Assembly (NCBI GenBank): GCA_019694435.1
Contig: JAIBBZ010000022.1
Span: 1-64,000, forward strand
Origin: Pirellulales bacterium
GTDB lineage: Bacteria > Planctomycetota > Planctomycetia > Pirellulales > JAEUIK01
Direction of reading: 5' to 3'
DNA length: 64,000 nt
Positions 16,680 to 25,325 of the stretch are shown here, piece by piece. Within the stretch, counting starts at the first letter, position 1. Each line of letters starts with the position of its first letter. The position numbers and the translations under genes are program-made. The notes under the pieces were generated by a model that saw only the letters and a program-made list of their open reading frames with translations, ran no database searches and was not told the origin of the DNA.

Positions 16680-18467
16680 ATGCGTTTTGTTTGTTGTTTG
16701 ACCGGGCTGCTGCTCCTCGCGTTGTGCCGCCCGTCCGGCGCCCAGGATGCCGGAGCTCCTTCGACCGCCGCGGAACAGCCCCCGGCGGCCGCTGCCGCAG
16801 AGCCTGGCGACGCTCCCCAGCCGGGTGGCGCGGTCGCGCCTCCCGATTCGCCCGATGCCCCCGTGGTGCCGTTCGAGCAGGAACCTCCGGAGGTTCAAGA
16901 GTTCTTGACGCTGCTCAAGAACTGGCAAGAGGAACGAGCCGTCCGGTCCAAGGCCATGCAAGAGGCTCCCAACGACGTCAAACGCACGGAGTTGGTCCGC
17001 GAACAGCAGCGCTGGTCGGACGAGATCGTGCCGCGGCTGATCGATGCCGGCCTGAAAGCATATGCGGCCAAGCCCGGGCAAAAAACGGTCGAGATTTTCC
17101 TGGCGAAGATGGCGGTCACATGCTTCGAGTCGGATCAAATGGAAGACGCGGCCCGGATCAGCAGCGGCATGATCCTCAGCGGATACAACTTCGGGCCCAT
17201 GGCCGTGCTGGCCGGGCGAGCCTGCCTGGAGATTGGCAATTTCGAGGACGGCGAACGCTGGCTGCGGATTGCGCATGACCGGCTGCACATGCAAGACGCC
17301 GTGGCTGCGGCATTTCTCCGCACGCGCGACGAGACCGTACCGCGCTACGAGGCCGAAATGGCGATTCGCGCACGCGAAGCCGCGGCCGACGATCTGCCGC
17401 GCGTCCAGGTCGACACCTCGCGCGGCAGTTTTGTCGTCGAATTGTTCGAGAACGAGTTTCCCAACGCGGTTGCGCTGTTTGTTTCGCTCTGCGAGCGCAA
17501 GTACTACGACGAACGGCCGTTCTATTACGTGCGTCGCAACTATTTTGCGCTGGCTGGCGACAAGACGGGCACCGGCAAAGGCGACGCTGGCTACAGCGTC
17601 GTCAAGGAGTTTGTCCCCTGCACGGGCCCCGATTACGTCTTTCCCGAGGCCGATTCGAAAGAGCCCTGGCGCCTGCCGACGCGCGGCTCGTTCATGTTGC
17701 TCAACGATACCCCGCTCACGCTTGGATCGCGGTTCGCCGTCTGTTATCGCAGTTCGACGGCGCTGACTTTGCAGCAGATGGGTGTCGTGATCGGCCGCGT
17801 CATCTCGGGCCTGGAGTACGTCACTAAGCTCCAGGAACGGAATCCCCAATTGGAGACGCGCGGCGCGGAATTCGACCGAATTCTGAAGACCACCGTGCTC
17901 CGCAAACGCGACCATGGCTATGCGCCCGTGTTCACCAAAGTGCACGTGCAATCGCTTTACAACCAGGGGCTGGCCGCAGCCAAGAAGCTCAAAGCAGATG
18001 ACAACGGGCAGCCGCTGACTCCCGAGCAACACGAGGCTCAATTGCAGCGTGCCATGGAGTTCTGGGACTTTGCCTTGCAGATTCAGCCTGGTCATACGTT
18101 GACGCTGTATGCGCAGTCCGTGGTATATCTAGGTGAACGTCGCTTCACGGATGCCATCGCGTGCCTGGAGCGTCTGCTGAAGCGCGAGCCGAATCATCTG
18201 CTGGGTCGCGAACAACTCGTCACGGCATATCTAGGCGCCAACGAATACGAGAAGGCCATCGCGCAGTGTCGCGAGATTACGGTCCTCGATCCGAAGAACG
18301 CCAAGGCCTATAACAATCTCGGCATGCTCTACGTGCAGCGGCACCGGCCCAGCGAGGCGGAAAAGGCCTTTAAAAAAGCCTTGGAAATCGATCCGACCTA
18401 CGAGAAGGCCCTGCGCAACTTGCGCGCCCTGCGGCAAAACTCGGAGGCCAACGCGGCGACCCCCTAG
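16680..18467 (+). CDS. Secreted cyclophilin-type peptidylprolyl isomerase with TPRs
   Basis: A 595-residue protein with a signal peptide (MRFVCCLTGLLLLALC) and a Pro/Ala-rich linker. A helical region (about 60-235) comes before a cyclophilin-like domain (about 240-405) recognised by VDTSRGSFVVELFENEFPN, CERKYYDERPFYYV and the GVVIGRVISGLEYV strand. The C-terminal 150 residues contain TPRs (YLGANEYEKAIAQCREI, AYNNLGMLYVQRHRPSEAEK). Several active-site positions of classic cyclophilins (the FHRV and QGGD motifs) are altered here to FYYV and LAGDKTGTG, so isomerase activity is uncertain. It likely acts in the periplasm in protein folding or as a scaffold. The gene stands alone. Confidence 0.8.
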   Translation: MRFVCCLTGLLLLALCRPSGAQDAGAPSTAAEQPPAAAAAEPGDAPQPGGAVAPPDSPDAPVVPFEQEPPEVQEFLTLLKNWQEERAVRSKAMQEAPNDVKRTELVREQQRWSDEIVPRLIDAGLKAYAAKPGQKTVEIFLAKMAVTCFESDQMEDAARISSGMILSGYNFGPMAVLAGRACLEIGNFEDGERWLRIAHDRLHMQDAVAAAFLRTRDETVPRYEAEMAIRAREAAADDLPRVQVDTSRGSFVVELFENEFPNAVALFVSLCERKYYDERPFYYVRRNYFALAGDKTGTGKGDAGYSVVKEFVPCTGPDYVFPEADSKEPWRLPTRGSFMLLNDTPLTLGSRFAVCYRSSTALTLQQMGVVIGRVISGLEYVTKLQERNPQLETRGAEFDRILKTTVLRKRDHGYAPVFTKVHVQSLYNQGLAAAKKLKADDNGQPLTPEQHEAQLQRAMEFWDFALQIQPGHTLTLYAQSVVYLGERRFTDAIACLERLLKREPNHLLGREQLVTAYLGANEYEKAIAQCREITVLDPKNAKAYNNLGMLYVQRHRPSEAEKAFKKALEIDPTYEKALRNLRALRQNSEANAATP

Positions 18468-18506
18468 CCAAAGTCGCGCCGGCCCTGCGTCTGCCTGAGC
18501 GGCCGG

Positions 18507-20147
18507 CTATGCCTGGGCGGCCGGGCCGCGGGGTGTCTCGTCGGCCACGAGCCGCCCGTTCTCGAGCCGCAAGATCTCGTCAGCCACGTGGTAATAGCGG
18601 TCGTCGTGCGAAATCGCCACGACGCACTTGCCGCGCTCGCGGAGCTCGGGCAGCAGTTCTTCGTAAAAGACCGCCTTGAACTTGGGGTCCTGATCGGCGG
18701 CCCATTCGTCGAACAGCAGAATCGGACGCTCATCGAGCAGCGCCATGACCAGCGCCAATCGCCGGCGTTGACCCTGAGAGAGCCCGAGGGCCTGGATCGA
18801 GTCGGCCGCTAGTTCGACCTTGTCGGCGATCCGCAGCCGCGCCAGCCACTCGCTTGCCCGGTTGAGCAGGTCGGCCGGCTCGTCACCGACCAGGCGCAAG
18901 AACAGGTGGAAGTCGTAGAAGACGGCCGCGAACAACTCGCGCAAACACTCGCGCCGCCGCTCGTCGATCGGAAGGCCGTCGAGCGTCACCTGACCCGAAC
19001 TCGGCGCGTACAGGCCCGTGAGCAGCTTGGCCAGGGTCGACTTGCCGCTGCCATTGCCGCCCGTCACGAACACCAGACGCCCGGGACGCAGGCCCAGGCT
19101 CAACGGGCCCAGCGTGAACGCCGGCTCGCCCACGGGCGCATCGTAGCGGTAGCAGACGTCGTGGTATTCGAGCCGCGCGAAGCCCCTCCTCCCCGGTTCG
19201 GCGCCGCCGGACGCTTCCGGTCGATCGAACTCCAGTCCCAAAGCGTCGATCTGCTCGAGCGCAATTCGAGCCCGGGTCACGGCCGGCAGAAACTGCAGGA
19301 CAAAATCGAGCGGCCTCAGCAAATACAACAACGTCATCCCGTAGCTGGTCAACAAGCTGGGGGCGTCGGCCTGGGCGCGCGGCCAGCCAAACGCCAACAC
19401 ACCCAGCAGGACAATCACCAGCGTGTTGGCCCAAGTGCCTGCCACGACGTAACGCGCCAACCCGAGCAAGAGTTGATTGCGGTATTGCGCCGCGTTGGCG
19501 TGCAGATCGCTGGCGAGAAACGTCTCGCGCCGCTCGCGGTGCAACTTCAGCTCTTTGTTTCCGTCGGTCGCGGCCCGCAATGCGGCGAACAGCGCGTCTT
19601 GGGTTTGCCGTGCCTGGCTCATCGAGTGTCCACCGCTGCGTTCGATCCGCCGATAGACCACGACCCCCAGCCCGAGCGTGGCGACGACGGCCAGCAGCAC
19701 GCCAGGGGAAAGCCAGCCGAGAAAAGCCAAGCATCCGGCGATGGTTGTCGCGCTGACGAACAAGAACGGCAACCCCATCGCCGCGTCGCTGATGGCTGCG
19801 ACGTCCTCGGTCAGAGCCGCCATCAGCCTGGCTGACCCCGCTCGCTCCACCCGTGCCAGCGGAGCCGCCAGGATGCGCTCGACCAATTGCAGGCGCAGCG
19901 TCAACACGGCGTCTTGCGCCATGCGCAACAGCGATAATTGCGATCCAATCCGTGCCAACGCGGCCGCCAGCGCCAGGGCGACGAAGGCCGCCAGCAGCCC
20001 GCCACCGGGGCGGCTCGACGCGGCCAGGGCCTGCGTAACCACGGCAATCAACCCCGCGCTGGCGGCACCGCTGAGCAGCCCCAGCGCGGTCGACGCGAGG
20101 ACCTTGGCCCGCGACCCGGCAAACAGCACCGCGAAGAGCCGCCTCAC
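18507..20147 (-). CDS. Cyclic-peptide-export-type ABC transporter (membrane and ATPase fused)
   Basis: A 546-residue half-transporter: six membrane helices (to about residue 310) then an ATP-binding domain. Walker A is GGNGSGKST (Lys 369). The signature is LSQGQRRRLALVMALL and Walker B reads RPILLFDEWAADQDP, followed by FYEELLPEL and a switch His in AISHDD. The DEWAADQDP wording and the modified signature are typical of the PvdE/SyrD/YojI cyclic-peptide exporter family rather than MsbA-type exporters. Start GTG 20147 is chosen because GGGGAGG sits 8 bases upstream; a TTG at 20216 would add 23 residues. It would export a peptide or siderophore-like product. Nearby thioesterase and phosphopantetheinyl transferase genes support a natural-product link, but no synthetase is in the window. 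Confidence 0.85.
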   Translation of the reverse strand: MRRLFAVLFAGSRAKVLASTALGLLSGAASAGLIAVVTQALAASSRPGGGLLAAFVALALAAALARIGSQLSLLRMAQDAVLTLRLQLVERILAAPLARVERAGSARLMAALTEDVAAISDAAMGLPFLFVSATTIAGCLAFLGWLSPGVLLAVVATLGLGVVVYRRIERSGGHSMSQARQTQDALFAALRAATDGNKELKLHRERRETFLASDLHANAAQYRNQLLLGLARYVVAGTWANTLVIVLLGVLAFGWPRAQADAPSLLTSYGMTLLYLLRPLDFVLQFLPAVTRARIALEQIDALGLEFDRPEASGGAEPGRRGFARLEYHDVCYRYDAPVGEPAFTLGPLSLGLRPGRLVFVTGGNGSGKSTLAKLLTGLYAPSSGQVTLDGLPIDERRRECLRELFAAVFYDFHLFLRLVGDEPADLLNRASEWLARLRIADKVELAADSIQALGLSQGQRRRLALVMALLDERPILLFDEWAADQDPKFKAVFYEELLPELRERGKCVVAISHDDRYYHVADEILRLENGRLVADETPRGPAAQA

Positions 20148-20324
20148 GCTGAGCGCCTCCCCGGCGGAACAATCGTCACGTATCGCGCACTCGGCATGAA
20201 CAGAATCCTTGTTCAATCCGTAATTTCACGCGGCTCCCCGCGCAGACCCCTGCTGCGACGATGCCGCCGAGCTACATTCCGATAGTCAGCGCAGTCGACC
20301 GCGACGGCCGGCTCGGCTCGCCAG

Positions 20325-20353
20325 TTGGGAGCCGTGACAGGGCTAGTTATACT
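20325..20353 (+). promoter_or_regulatory. Sigma-70-like promoter for the small protein gene
   Basis: TTGGGA (20325-20330), a 17-base spacer and TATACT (20348-20353). It lies about 100 bases upstream of the GTG at 20453 and points toward it. Confidence 0.5.
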
Positions 20354-20452
20354 GAAATGGGCCTGATTTTTGGGGTTATTTTTCGCCTCGACCGACCGGC
20401 ACCACGCAGGGTCGACACTCGATAGGCTACTTCGGGACCGGGGGACGCGACT

Positions 20453-20764
20453 GTGGCTGAATACGTGCCGACATTTCTCGGCTCGGTGATGAAGGCCATC
20501 GCCTGCACGCCGAACAAGAACTTCGACGACGACGCGTACGATCGCGGCGTGATCGAGCCGGCGCGCAAGATCCGCAAGCTCCAGGAAGAACTCGGCGACG
20601 CTCGCCCCTCCGATGAGCAAATCAAGGAAGTCATGGGCCTGCTGCTGATCATCTTCGAAACCAAGATGGTCGACATGGACGAGCGCGAGGATCGGATCAA
20701 GGAGATCCTCGATCGCAATCAACTCCACGCCCTCTTTCCCGATCTCTTGCCGCTCAATCGCTGA
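20453..20764 (+). CDS. Conserved-looking small helical protein, unknown function
   Basis: A 103-residue soluble, mostly helical and highly charged protein starting at GTG 20453 (GGGGGA lies about 7 bases upstream). It has alternating acidic and basic segments such as EPARKIRKLQEELGD and MDEREDRIKEILDR, and no signal peptide, membrane helix or cysteine cluster. It has its own promoter-like sequence and codon use like its neighbours, so it is probably a real gene. It lies between the exporter and the phosphopantetheinyl transferase but on the opposite strand to both, so a shared function is not implied. I do not recognise the family. Confidence 0.7.
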   Translation: MAEYVPTFLGSVMKAIACTPNKNFDDDAYDRGVIEPARKIRKLQEELGDARPSDEQIKEVMGLLLIIFETKMVDMDEREDRIKEILDRNQLHALFPDLLPLNR

Positions 20765-20822
20765 AGCGCGCTTCGCGGAGCGAGGCAGGGCCTCTAGACG
20801 GCCGTAGGTCTGCGGGCGCCAG

Positions 20823-21572
20823 CTATGGCACCGTCTCGCGCACCAGCACCCGCGGTTGCATCGCCCCCACGCGTCGCACGGCTAGCGACAAGGTGTGCAC
20901 CGCCGTCGGGTAGTGCTTTTCGAAATACCAGCTCGCCGGGTCGTCGGGAAGCTCCGGGGCGAACCGGATGCCGATCGGGGCCGCATCGCGCAGCACGAAG
21001 GAAAACTGTTCCAGCGGCAGCGACAGGCCCATGCCACGGGCCTTGATATAGGCTTCCTTGAGCGTCCAGTAGTCGAAAAAACCTCGCCGCTGCGAGGTCT
21101 CGGGCAGCTTCCGTAGATCGGCGACTTCGTCGGGCGAAAAGAACCGATCGGCGACGTCCATCCCGCCGCTGGTCCGATCGCGCCACTCGACATCGACGCC
21201 CGACTCGACTTCCCAGGTAATGATGGCCGCGACCAGGCCCGTCGTGTGCGAGACATTGCATTTCAGCCGTCGCCAGCACTCCGGTTCGGACACGTCCGGC
21301 CGGCCATAGGCGTTCGTCACGAACTTCCACGCCGCCGGGTCGACGCCCGTATAGTTCGCGAGCAGCGTGCGCACCAGGGCACGTGTGACCAGATGGGTGT
21401 GCCGGTCCTTTTCGAAGCGATACCGCTCGCGCCGTGCGTGCTCCTCGGGCGAGAGCAACCGGTGGTAACGGGCCAGCGTGTCCGGATCGGTGATCTCGCC
21501 GGTTCTGACGTACCAGACATGCGCCTCGTTGACGCCCAGGTCAGCCGGCGGCTTGCTCCCGAGGGCGCTCAT
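20823..21572 (-). CDS. 4'-phosphopantetheinyl transferase (Sfp type)
   Basis: A 249-residue protein that moves 4'-phosphopantetheine from CoA onto a Ser of acyl- or peptidyl-carrier proteins. Visible Sfp-family motifs are VTNAYGRPDV, NVSHTTGLVAAII, the magnesium-binding GVDVEWRDR (Asp and Glu), and FFDYWTLKEAYIKARGMGL with the W-x-x-KEA-x-x-K signature. Its length matches the Sfp/Gsp class that serves NRPS/PKS rather than the shorter AcpS class. The ATG at 21572 overlaps the thioesterase stop (ATGA), so the two genes are translationally coupled, with the thioesterase upstream. Confidence 0.9.
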   Translation of the reverse strand: MSALGSKPPADLGVNEAHVWYVRTGEITDPDTLARYHRLLSPEEHARRERYRFEKDRHTHLVTRALVRTLLANYTGVDPAAWKFVTNAYGRPDVSEPECWRRLKCNVSHTTGLVAAIITWEVESGVDVEWRDRTSGGMDVADRFFSPDEVADLRKLPETSQRRGFFDYWTLKEAYIKARGMGLSLPLEQFSFVLRDAAPIGIRFAPELPDDPASWYFEKHYPTAVHTLSLAVRRVGAMQPRVLVRETVP

Positions 21573-22360
21573 GGCGACAGACCGCTCGTGTTGTCCGGCA
21601 GCTCGCGAACGAACCGTTGCAGCCGCTGGCTCAACAGTGCCGCCTCGGTTTGCACGAACATGTGGCCTCCCGGCACGAAATCGACGCGGCAGCCGGGGCA
21701 GAACTGCGACCATTCGAACACATGCTCCGGCCGACAGACGACGTCGTCCGTGCCGCCGAAGACCATCACGGGCACGCCCGTCAGCGGCTGCTCGATTTCG
21801 AAGGCCTCGAACGCCTGGAAATCGGCTCGCAGGGCATGCTTGAAATGGTCGAACACGTCCGGCTCGTCGGCCCATTGTTTCGGCACGCCGCCAAACTGGA
21901 TGAGCGCCTCGAGCAATCGTGCGTCGTCCATCGACAAGAACGATTCGTACTCCGCCTTGCGGTGCGGAGGGCGTGCGCCGCTGAGCACTACGGCCCGCGG
22001 TGCCCGGCCGGCGGCCTGCAATGCTTGCGTCAGGGCAAAGACGACGCACCCGCCCAGACTGTGGCCCAACAGCACCGCATCGTCCAACAGTTCCGCCGGG
22101 AGGTGTGCGAGGTAATCGCGGACCATGGCCGGAATGCTGGGCAGCGGATCGCCAGCGCTCCAGCCGTGGCCGGGAGGATCGATCGCCCAGAATCCCCAAT
22201 CGCGTGGCAGATGGTGGGCCAATTCGCGAAACGCCAGCGATTGGCCGCCGGCGTACGGCAGCGCGAGGATGCGCGGAGCGCCGGCCTGCGCCGCGTGAAA
22301 GCGGCGCAGGCCGATGCGGCCGTCGGCAAGGCGAGTGAATTGGGCGCCCGAGTTGGTCAT
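21569..22360 (-). CDS. Type II thioesterase (GrsT/TEII family)
   Basis: A 263-residue alpha/beta hydrolase of the external thioesterase family that removes mis-primed acyl groups from carrier proteins of NRPS or PKS assembly lines. Hallmarks are LPYAGGQSLAFRELAHHLP, the PPGHGWS segment, the nucleophile elbow GHSLGG (S101), a likely catalytic Asp in FGGTDD and the His in VPGGHMF. It is the first gene of a pair with the phosphopantetheinyl transferase, joined by a 4-base overlap. A promoter-like sequence lies about 60 bases upstream. No synthetase is visible nearby, so it either serves a distant cluster or an unrecognised carrier protein. Confidence 0.85.
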   Translation of the reverse strand: MTNSGAQFTRLADGRIGLRRFHAAQAGAPRILALPYAGGQSLAFRELAHHLPRDWGFWAIDPPGHGWSAGDPLPSIPAMVRDYLAHLPAELLDDAVLLGHSLGGCVVFALTQALQAAGRAPRAVVLSGARPPHRKAEYESFLSMDDARLLEALIQFGGVPKQWADEPDVFDHFKHALRADFQAFEAFEIEQPLTGVPVMVFGGTDDVVCRPEHVFEWSQFCPGCRVDFVPGGHMFVQTEAALLSQRLQRFVRELPDNTSGLSP

Positions 22361-22418
22361 CGGCGTGGACGAGCGAGTTACTTGTTCACCTGGGTCGCAG
22401 TTTCGAAGCCATCAGCCG

Positions 22419-22446
22419 ATAATTCGGCCCTTCAGGCCGCCGACAA
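22419..22446 (-). promoter_or_regulatory. Possible promoter for the thioesterase/phosphopantetheinyl transferase pair
   Basis: Read on the minus strand: TTGTCG (22446-22441), a 16-base spacer and AATTAT (22424-22419). Each hexamer fits four of six consensus positions. The ATG is about 60 bases downstream. Confidence 0.35.
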
Positions 22447-22520
22447 AGTTACGTTGCAGAGCATGACGGGGTAAGGTCAGCGGACTCGCGGTAGGGTTGC
22501 ACCTGCCGCGACCTGTAATT

Positions 22521-25289
22521 TTAGTGTTCGCGAAACGGAAGTCCTTGGCGATAGAGATTCAGACGCGACTCGACGGCGGCTCGCTGGTCCGGCTGAGCCG
22601 GGTCGCCTGCCAGCAAGGCGAGTGCTTCCTCGGCCGTCTGGACAGCCTCGTCGAACCGCGACGCGCCCGCATATGCTGCGGCCAAGGCGTCGAGGCACTC
22701 CCAGCGGCGTCGCTTCGTGGCGCGGACGGCGCGCTGGGCCCAATCGATCGCCTGCCCCGGGTCGAACAACGAAGCCTCGCGCGTCGTCGCGAGAAGCCAG
22801 GCCCCCTGGCGCGCCGCCTCGATGGCCAGATCGCTCGTCGGACCGTACTGAATCACCTGGCGAAATTGGACGAGGGCGGCCGCGATATCGCCGCTTTGCA
22901 ACATCAACCGGCCCAACTCGTAATGGCTGTCGATACGCTGCGGTTCGGCCTCGATCGACAGTGTGTAGGCTCGAATGGCGTCGTCGCGCCGTCCGAGCCG
23001 TGCCAGGGTGGCTCCCCAGAGAGCCGCCGTCGACGCCTCGCGGGGCTCGAGCTTGACCGCCTGGGCCAGGTGCGGCTCGGCTTCGCTGTCGCGATCCAGC
23101 TCCAGCAGCAACTCGCCGCTGGCCCGATGCGCCGTTGCTGACGTAGGGTTCGAAGCCAGGGCCCGCTCGAAATCGGCCAACGCCGGTTCGCGTTGTCCGA
23201 GATGTCGGCGGGCCACGCCGCAGCGCACGTAGACGTCGGCCAGCTCGGCGGGCGCCAGCGATGCGCAGTAAGCGCCAATGTTCAGCGCCGCTTCAAACTG
23301 TTCGACCGCCCGTGCCCACGCCTTCTCGGCCAGGAACATGTCGGCATACCGCACGCGCGCCGGGCCGTACTGCGGATTCGCGGCCACGAGCGACATCAGG
23401 CGCGCCCGTGCCTTCTCTTGCTGACGTTCCGTCAGGTCGAGATCGACCAGCATGAGCTCAGCCCCGGCATTCCCCGGAGCGCGATCGAAGATGCGCAACA
23501 CGGCCTTGCGGGCCTCGGCAAATCGCCGTTCCGCGACGAGCTTGCCGACGAGCTCGCGTAGACCTTCCTCGGGCCACAGCAAGCCGAGCAGCGCCGCTCG
23601 GCGTTGTTGAGGCGTTGCCCGTTCGGGGACACTGTGTACAAAGGCCACCAATGCGTCGTTCGCGCCACGAAACAAGGTTGGGCTGGTCGGCAGCGGTCGG
23701 GGCAACGTGCCGGTGCCGATCGGCGTAAAGCGGTTTTCAGCACGCACGACGATGACTTCGGCGGGCAGGTCCTGCAGCAGATCGGGCGACGGCTTGAACG
23801 ACGCGGAGACGTAGGTGTTCACCGTGTAGCCATGGAGCGGCTGGTTGACGTAGCCCAGCATGGGCAGCGAAAGCAGATAGGCGAACGGATTGCCGGTTAC
23901 GATCGGTCGCCCTGAGGCTTGCTGCTCGAGGATTGCCGCTAGGCGGATGTTTTCCCGGTGATCGGCTAGGTATTCGCGGCTCCGTTCGAGCACCGCGCCT
24001 GTGCGACGATCAAAAACTCCGTGTGTCGAGGCCCGTTCGACTGGCGGCAGCAAGTAGCCGTGCAGTTGCACCAGGTTGACGGCAATCAGCGCGACCGCGC
24101 CGGCCAACGCCACAGGCCGCAGCGCCGCACGATGGCCCCAAAGCATCGCAAGCATGACGAGGACCAAAGGAATGGCCATCGTGATGTAGCGTGGGATCGT
24201 GTAGGAGAGCGTGAGACCGGCGAGCATGCCCCCCGCGACGATCCACGTGAACAAGCCAAAGACCCAACACGACCGCTGCCGCCACAGCGCGTCGACCAGC
24301 GCGTTCCAACGGTTGCCAGCCGCCGGCCCTTCGTGTGGGTGCTCCGGGCTCGATTCGCTCGTCGGTTCCGACAGCGCGCCGCGCATCGCCATCAGCGTCG
24401 AAACGCCCGCGACAGCGACGACCGCAATCCAGGTAGGACACCAATAGAGCAACTGCGTCAGGCTGCGCATGCCCTCGCGCGTATCCACCGGCAATCGCTC
24501 GGGGCTCGACTGCGGCAGTTGACTCGACCAAAGGACCAAAGTCAGGCAGCCCGCCAGGACCAGCAGCAGCGTGCCCAACGCGGTCAGTGTGTGACGCTGT
24601 GCGGCCCGGTCCCGGGCGCAGGCCGCCAGGCAGCACAGCGCCGCCAGGTAAACCGCACTCGCGACGAGCAGCACCCCGCCGCTTTGCTTGATGAAAAAGG
24701 CCAGGCAGCCGACGGCAACCGCGCCCAAATAACGCTCGGAGATCAGACAGCCGGCCATCAGTAGCCCGGTGAGCGCCAGGGGAAGGTCCATGCCGATCAT
24801 GTCGACCTGCACGGCAAACACTGGCGTGGTCACGAGCGCGACGACGGTCAACAGGGCGCCGATCCAACCGATACGCGGCCGCAGCAAGGCCACGGTGGTC
24901 GTCGCAGTGGCCGCGGCCAGGGCGAAAGTCGCCAGATGGCCGACGAACATCACCGAGTGCGGCGATGACGTCAGCCGCATCACCAGGGCCAGCAGCGTCG
25001 GCACGATACTGTGCAGGTAGACCCCCGGTCCGCCTTCCAGGAACCGGGGCTCCTCGTACCAGAGACGCTGGTAGTCGAAACCGCTCTCGGACAGAAAATG
25101 CGCCTCGAGAAACAGCCCCATCGCCGAATCCCAATAGGGAGGCGAGGCGACGATTTCCCAGCGCCAAAGAGTGATCGCCAGCCAACAGACGACGAAGATT
25201 GCCAAAAGTTCGGACCTGCGAAGCGGGCGCAATGCAAGCGGCGCGGAATGTACGGCGGAAGCGGCACTCGCAGGCGACGAACGCTGCAT
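22521..25289 (-). CDS. GT-C/PMT-like membrane glycosyltransferase with long TPR tail, paralogue C
   Basis: A 922-residue protein and the longest of three paralogues. The first membrane helix is followed by PPYWDSAMGLFLEAHFL, and then by about ten further helices. Shared family motifs are IGMDLPLAL, RTGAVLERSREYLADH and LPMLGYVNQPLHGY. The C-terminal 350 residues hold at least five TPR units, such as RFAEARKAVLRIFDRAPGNA, RHLGQREPALADFERALASN and LLQSGDIAAALVQFRQVIQ. As in paralogues A and B, the catalytic part should face the periplasm, with the TPRs on the same side as the large loops. ATG 25289 gives a short basic N-terminus. It lies 36 bases downstream of the TMTC-like gene on the same strand, so the two form a likely operon. 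Confidence 0.75.
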   Translation of the reverse strand: MQRSSPASAASAVHSAPLALRPLRRSELLAIFVVCWLAITLWRWEIVASPPYWDSAMGLFLEAHFLSESGFDYQRLWYEEPRFLEGGPGVYLHSIVPTLLALVMRLTSSPHSVMFVGHLATFALAAATATTTVALLRPRIGWIGALLTVVALVTTPVFAVQVDMIGMDLPLALTGLLMAGCLISERYLGAVAVGCLAFFIKQSGGVLLVASAVYLAALCCLAACARDRAAQRHTLTALGTLLLVLAGCLTLVLWSSQLPQSSPERLPVDTREGMRSLTQLLYWCPTWIAVVAVAGVSTLMAMRGALSEPTSESSPEHPHEGPAAGNRWNALVDALWRQRSCWVFGLFTWIVAGGMLAGLTLSYTIPRYITMAIPLVLVMLAMLWGHRAALRPVALAGAVALIAVNLVQLHGYLLPPVERASTHGVFDRRTGAVLERSREYLADHRENIRLAAILEQQASGRPIVTGNPFAYLLSLPMLGYVNQPLHGYTVNTYVSASFKPSPDLLQDLPAEVIVVRAENRFTPIGTGTLPRPLPTSPTLFRGANDALVAFVHSVPERATPQQRRAALLGLLWPEEGLRELVGKLVAERRFAEARKAVLRIFDRAPGNAGAELMLVDLDLTERQQEKARARLMSLVAANPQYGPARVRYADMFLAEKAWARAVEQFEAALNIGAYCASLAPAELADVYVRCGVARRHLGQREPALADFERALASNPTSATAHRASGELLLELDRDSEAEPHLAQAVKLEPREASTAALWGATLARLGRRDDAIRAYTLSIEAEPQRIDSHYELGRLMLQSGDIAAALVQFRQVIQYGPTSDLAIEAARQGAWLLATTREASLFDPGQAIDWAQRAVRATKRRRWECLDALAAAYAGASRFDEAVQTAEEALALLAGDPAQPDQRAAVESRLNLYRQGLPFREH

Positions 25290-25325
25290 GCAAATCGTTC
25301 TCGAGATAGGCAGCTCGGTTCTCGT

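Noticed and set aside
16557-18095. A 512-codon frame antisense to the cyclophilin/TPR gene
   Set aside because: It has no ribosome binding site or motif and is explained by third-position GC bias.
20823-22199. A longer form of the phosphopantetheinyl transferase reaching into the thioesterase gene
   Set aside because: The ATGA overlap at 21,569-21,572 gives a natural start, and the extension is a shifted frame of the thioesterase.
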